Assembly (NCBI RefSeq): GCF_008312895.1
Contig: NZ_VSSP01000004.1
Location: 124,001-188,000 of the forward strand
DNA: 64,000 bases
Direction: 5' to 3'
Source: Luteimonas suaedae
GTDB taxonomy: Bacteria > Pseudomonadota > Gammaproteobacteria > Xanthomonadales > Xanthomonadaceae
Below the pieces are notes generated by a model, which ran no database searches, was not told the DNA's origin, and was given only the letters and a program-made list of their open reading frames with translations. The position numbers and the translations under genes are program-made. This document shows positions 61,969 to 64,000 of the stretch, in pieces; the stretch's first letter is position 1; the number at the start of each line of letters is the position of its first letter.

Positions 61969-62382
61969 ATGAGCGAAATTTATGCCGGTGGATGCGCCTG
62001 CGGGGCGATCCGTTATGCGATTTCTGGCAAACCCCTGTTCGAGAATCACTGCCAGTGCCGCGACTGTCAGCGGAAAAGCGGCGCCGGGCACGGATCGTAT
62101 CTGACCTTCCCACGCACCGGTGTGGAACTCCAGGGCGAAGCGATGCATTGGGGCATCGTTGGCGATAGCGGCAACGTGAAGACTCGCGCCTTCTGCCCCG
62201 TCTGCGGTTCGCCGATATACATGACGTATGCGGCCATGCCCGATGTTTTCACCGTGCACGCTGCGAGCCTCGACGATCCCGGCCGATTCAAACCGCAAGC
62301 CGTGACGTACGGCGTGCGTGGGTACGCGTGGGATTACCTCGATCCAGCCCTGCAGAAATTCGACAAGATGCCGTCGGCATGA
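61969..62382 (+). CDS. GFA-domain (glutathione-dependent formaldehyde-activating enzyme-like) protein
   Basis: The 137-residue protein has the zinc-binding Cys set of the Gfa family: YAGGCACGAIRYAI, HCQCRDCQRKSGAG and FCPVCGSPIYMT. These bind two structural/catalytic zinc ions as in Gfa, but most members have unknown substrates. It starts at ATG 61969 after GGAGAGAGGG. It precedes the DUF899 gene by 74 bases on the same strand. A role in thiol-adduct handling is possible. Confidence 0.88.
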   Translation: MSEIYAGGCACGAIRYAISGKPLFENHCQCRDCQRKSGAGHGSYLTFPRTGVELQGEAMHWGIVGDSGNVKTRAFCPVCGSPIYMTYAAMPDVFTVHAASLDDPGRFKPQAVTYGVRGYAWDYLDPALQKFDKMPSA

Positions 62383-62456
62383 AATGCCGCCTGACCTCGC
62401 AGGCCGGCGCGAATCAAGCGAGCCCCCCCATGAATACCATCGTTGAGGAGAGCATC

Positions 62457-63242
62457 ATGAACACCCTCGTTGCCGAATCGAACACTGCTCATCATCCGGT
62501 TGTGTCCAAGGACCGATGGCTGGACGAACGCAGGAAGCTGCTGGCGCGCGAAAAGGAGCTGACGCACCTGCACGACCAGGTCGCGCGCGAGCGCCGTGCG
62601 CTGCCGTGGGTACGCGTCGACAAGAACTATGTCTTCGATACGCTCGCGGGACCGCGCACGCTCGCCGACCTGTTCGAAGGGCGCCGCCAGTTGCTGGTGC
62701 AGCATTTCATGTTCGCGCCGGGCTGGGAGCAGGGCTGCAAGAGCTGCTCCTACATGGCCGACCACAACGACGGCGCCAACCCGCATCTGTCGCAGCGCGA
62801 TGTCACGTTCCTGGCCGTTTCGCGCGCGCCGCTGGCCGACATCGAGCGCTTCCGCCAGCGCATGGGCTGGAAGTTCAAGTGGGTATCCTCGCACGGCACC
62901 GACTTCAACCACGACTTCGGCGTCAACTTCACCCAGGACGAGATGTCCACGGGCGAGGTCCGCTACAACTACGTCACGCAATCCTTCCCGCTTGAAGAGG
63001 CGCCCGGAATCAGCGTGTTCTACCGGGACGATATGGGCGAGGTCTTCCACACCTACTCGCGCTACGGACGCGGCGTGGAAGTGATGATGCACGCATATGC
63101 CCTGCTGGACCTCACGCCAAAGGGCCGCGACGAGGACGACCTGGACTACTCGATGGCATGGGTGCGGCACCACGACCGCTACGCGCCGGAAGTGCCGGCG
63201 AAGGCGGCCGCCGCCGCCGCGTGCTGCCGAGCGCGGGCCTGA
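62457..63242 (+). CDS. DUF899 thioredoxin-like family protein
   Basis: The 261-residue protein has VSKDRWLDERRKLLAREKELTHLHDQVARERRALPWVRVDKNYVFD (here read as parts), LFEGRRQLLVQHFMFAPGWEQGCKSCSYMADH, with a CxxC pair, and FKWVSSHGTDFNHDFGV plus the late YSRYGRGVEVMMHAYALLDLTPKGRDE. This is the DUF899 pattern, a thioredoxin-fold family of unknown reaction. GAGGAGAGC precedes ATG 62457; ATG 62430 is an alternative. It ends with CCRARA. It may be co-transcribed with the GFA gene upstream. Confidence 0.88.
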   Translation: MNTLVAESNTAHHPVVSKDRWLDERRKLLAREKELTHLHDQVARERRALPWVRVDKNYVFDTLAGPRTLADLFEGRRQLLVQHFMFAPGWEQGCKSCSYMADHNDGANPHLSQRDVTFLAVSRAPLADIERFRQRMGWKFKWVSSHGTDFNHDFGVNFTQDEMSTGEVRYNYVTQSFPLEEAPGISVFYRDDMGEVFHTYSRYGRGVEVMMHAYALLDLTPKGRDEDDLDYSMAWVRHHDRYAPEVPAKAAAAAACCRARA

Positions 63243-63613
63243 GCCTGCCGCGTTCGCCGTGCTCCGGTCCCGATGGCTGCGACGGCCCTGAATAGGAGCG
63301 GCATCCGCGGTCGTGCGTTGACCAGATAGGCGTGACCCCGCTATCACGCAGCCGGCACCACCCAGGTGCCATCTTGGATGTGCGGGCAATCGGGTCCTGC
63401 GGCCGCAGGTTCCGGACTCCGCAACGAGATCGTTACGGCTCAGCGAGCGGAGATCGCCGATGAGGCCCAGGCCGACAACAGAAGTCGATCCGCGCAACGC
63501 GGCATCCGCCTCTCCGCATCGGCCGGATGTGCCGCGTCGCACGCGGCAGAAGCGGCTGTGATGTCGGTTCTCGCTCCTGGACCAGGTGGCTCTCAGCGCA
63601 CGCGTGGAACACC
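63243..63613. other. Intergenic region, no gene seen
   Basis: These 371 bases hold no convincing gene or regulatory motif. The open frames here are short and low-complexity. The promoter of the phytochelatin-synthase-like gene should be near the end. Confidence 0.5.
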
Positions 63614-64000
63614 ATGAAGCGCCTTCTTTCGATCTGCGGGGTCGCGCTTTCCATCGTTCTGCTCGTGGCCAGCTTGACGATCTGGAACAGGTATTTTCGT
63701 GTCCCGCCGGTCGACCTTCTGCCGCTTCCGGACAATCTGATCACGCTCGAATCCCCTGCCGGTCGAGAACTGCTCGCCGAGAGCGAATTCACCGCCGACT
63801 ACGAACCCCTCGCTGCGAATTTCGTGCCGCAGTCGCGGCGGGCGTTCTGCGGTGCCGCCAGTTCCGTGATCGTCCTGAATGCGCTGGAAAGCCCGGGCGC
63901 GCCTTTGGATCAATCCTCGTTCTTCAGCGATTCCGCCAGGAGGATCAAGGATCCTCTCCGGGTCAGCCTGTGGGGAATGTCGCTGGGGCAGCTCGGCAAA
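63614..64000 (+). CDS. Phytochelatin synthase-like protein (N-terminal part, cut by window end)
   Basis: The first 129 residues are seen. MKRLLSICGVALSIVLLVASLTIW is a signal anchor, then LESPAGRELLAESEFTADYEPLAANFVPQSRRAFCGAASSVIVLNAL. This matches the phytochelatin synthase/C83 peptidase motif, in which L..S.FTA.Y..L...F..Q....FCG.AS...VLNAL is conserved and Cys of FCG is the nucleophile. Bacterial homologues of this size hydrolyse glutathione's Gly in the periplasm rather than making long phytochelatins. The His and Asp of the triad lie past the window end. Confidence 0.82.
   Translation, partial: MKRLLSICGVALSIVLLVASLTIWNRYFRVPPVDLLPLPDNLITLESPAGRELLAESEFTADYEPLAANFVPQSRRAFCGAASSVIVLNALESPGAPLDQSSFFSDSARRIKDPLRVSLWGMSLGQLGK

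Overview
The window is about 64 kb of high-GC DNA (roughly two thirds G+C by eye, with strong third-position GC bias). It reads as the chromosome of an aerobic gammaproteobacterium of the Xanthomonadaceae/Lysobacteraceae type (Luteimonas, Lysobacter or a close relative). The evidence is a TonB-dependent receptor with Xyl-box-like operators, a lexA2-imuA-imuB-dnaE2 mutagenesis cassette, many small lipoproteins, and dispersed inverted repeats of the GTAGGAGC...GCTCCTAC type. No rRNA, tRNA, CRISPR array, insertion sequence or phage gene was seen.

Region by region. 1-7.8 kb is a xylan/glucuronoxylan utilization locus: GH10 xylanase lipoprotein (cut by the window edge), ExuT-like MFS transporter, TonB-dependent receptor, GPH-family sugar transporter and a GH43 enzyme. 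Two LacI-type palindromes sit in the divergent promoter. 7.9-14.6 kb holds enzymes (VOC protein, alpha/beta hydrolase, GST, M20 peptidase, a PLP ammonia-lyase-like protein) and an Lrp-type regulator. 14.9-17.4 kb encodes a LytS/LytTR two-component system and a lipoprotein. 17.4-18.7 kb is the most unusual place: a 215-residue protein with the R...ST...E layout of heat-labile-enterotoxin/pertussis-toxin ADP-ribosyltransferases, divergent from a 144-residue protein carrying a possible His-Cys (caspase-fold-like) dyad. 18.9-33.6 kb is a mosaic of single genes: TAT-exported amidohydrolase, DUF2188, MmcQ/YjbR, NIPSNAP with an HxlR regulator, metallo-beta-lactamase, DUF4242, DUF885, DUF808, Tag glycosylase, NUDIX, thioredoxin, host-attachment-like protein, FMN reductase and ExoD.

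34.0-36.3 kb has two tandem, overlapping class A beta-lactamase-like serine hydrolases. 36.3-44.4 kb has a membrane acyltransferase, two PQQ-type glucose/sorbosone dehydrogenase-like lipoproteins, a REC-PAS-GGDEF protein, Apt and a glycine-zipper protein. 44.5-51.2 kb holds small secreted or membrane proteins (EF-hand, NlpE-like), a HAD hydrolase, a protein with two retropepsin half-sites, and a DUF2975/XRE pair. 51.6-57.4 kb is the SOS mutagenesis operon. 57.5-64 kb has a flavin monooxygenase, a TPR/HTH regulator next to a beta-propeller protein, GFA and DUF899 proteins, and the start of a phytochelatin-synthase-like gene.

Decayed pieces of nearby genes (an HxlR tail at 25.3 kb, an alpha/beta hydrolase tail at 8.45 kb) and several families of intergenic inverted repeats show local duplication and loss. 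Functional names rest on reading protein motifs by eye; no database search was run.
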